A DNA stretch of 64,000 nucleotides from Acidobacteriota bacterium. Its GTDB lineage: Bacteria; Acidobacteriota; G020349885. This document shows, in pieces, positions 63,911-64,000 of the stretch; position 1 is the stretch's first letter, and the number at the start of each line of letters is the position of its first letter. The DNA is taken from NCBI GenBank assembly GCA_020349885.1, contig CP070701.1, positions 1,481,678-1,545,677 on the forward strand. Direction: 5' to 3'. The notes below the pieces were generated by a model. That model made no database searches. It was not told where the DNA came from and saw nothing but the letters and a program-made list of their open reading frames with translations. A program made the translations under genes and the position numbers.

Positions 63911-64000
63911 ACACGTTTTTTCCTCTTAGAGAGCTCGTTTTTGCGTCTGTACTTGAAAAGTATTCCCGTCCTCCTCCGCCTGAACTTTTGAGCCACAAGG

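Overview
The window is GC-rich, densely coded DNA from a Gram-negative bacterium. Support comes from Kdo activation (kdsB), a CpoB/YbgF Tol-Pal protein, an AsmA-like envelope protein, lipoprotein signals and a three-subunit proton-translocating transhydrogenase. I cannot assign a phylum from the sequence. Most of the window is core chromosome. No integrase, transposase, phage gene or CRISPR array was seen.

Layout. Bases 1-2.8 kb: a pair of M16 peptidase-family genes and a DUF1573 protein. 2.9-5.6 kb: two adjacent class III aminotransferases (minus). 5.8-8.5 kb: an AsmA-like protein and tRNA-Tyr. 8.6-13.3 kb: cpoB, nth, an unusually AT-rich SH3-type gene and a copper P-type ATPase. 13.7-18.8 kb: a cysteine-rich lipoprotein, dnaB, mtnP and a secreted protein. 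18.9-23.4 kb: a small secreted coiled-coil protein, pntB-pntAB-pntAA and a long-chain polyprenyl diphosphate synthase. 23.5-29.4 kb: a third class III aminotransferase, a cyclic-2,3-diphosphoglycerate-synthetase-like P-loop protein, a DinG-type helicase and an OmpH/Skp-like secreted protein. 29.4-30.6 kb: mostly non-coding and repeat-rich. 30.6-38.2 kb: kdsB-pyrG (overlapping), recG, the rpsP-khpA-trmD-rplS operon (rimM missing) and a SprT-like protein. 38.4-44.3 kb: clpB-hsp20, a short-chain prenyl synthase and nadB.

44.3-51.8 kb is the most unusual gene block. Five agmatine-deiminase-family genes lie head to tail on the minus strand; the first is predicted to be a Tat-exported lipoprotein and the third has altered active-site residues. 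A divergent N-carbamoylputrescine amidase (aguB) and a DMT-family transporter split by an in-frame amber codon flank them. This suggests a duplicated agmatine-to-putrescine route with one copy moved to the envelope.

52.0-58.8 kb encodes two very large secreted repeat proteins that share a near-identical promoter, leader and first codons. 58.9-63.9 kb holds uvrA, a cyclic-nucleotide/FHA protein coupled to it, smpB and a small XRE regulator.

A second layer runs through the window: short palindromic elements. Some lie between genes; others lie in frame inside dnaB, copA, recG, uvrA and the XRE gene. One 33-bp element in dnaB differs by only five transitions from a copy just downstream of the AsmA-like gene. 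A separate set of gene-end elements consists of arrays of roughly 7-10-bp repeats followed by the reverse complement of similar arrays. Several promoters place the -10 box so close to the start codon that very short or absent leaders are predicted.
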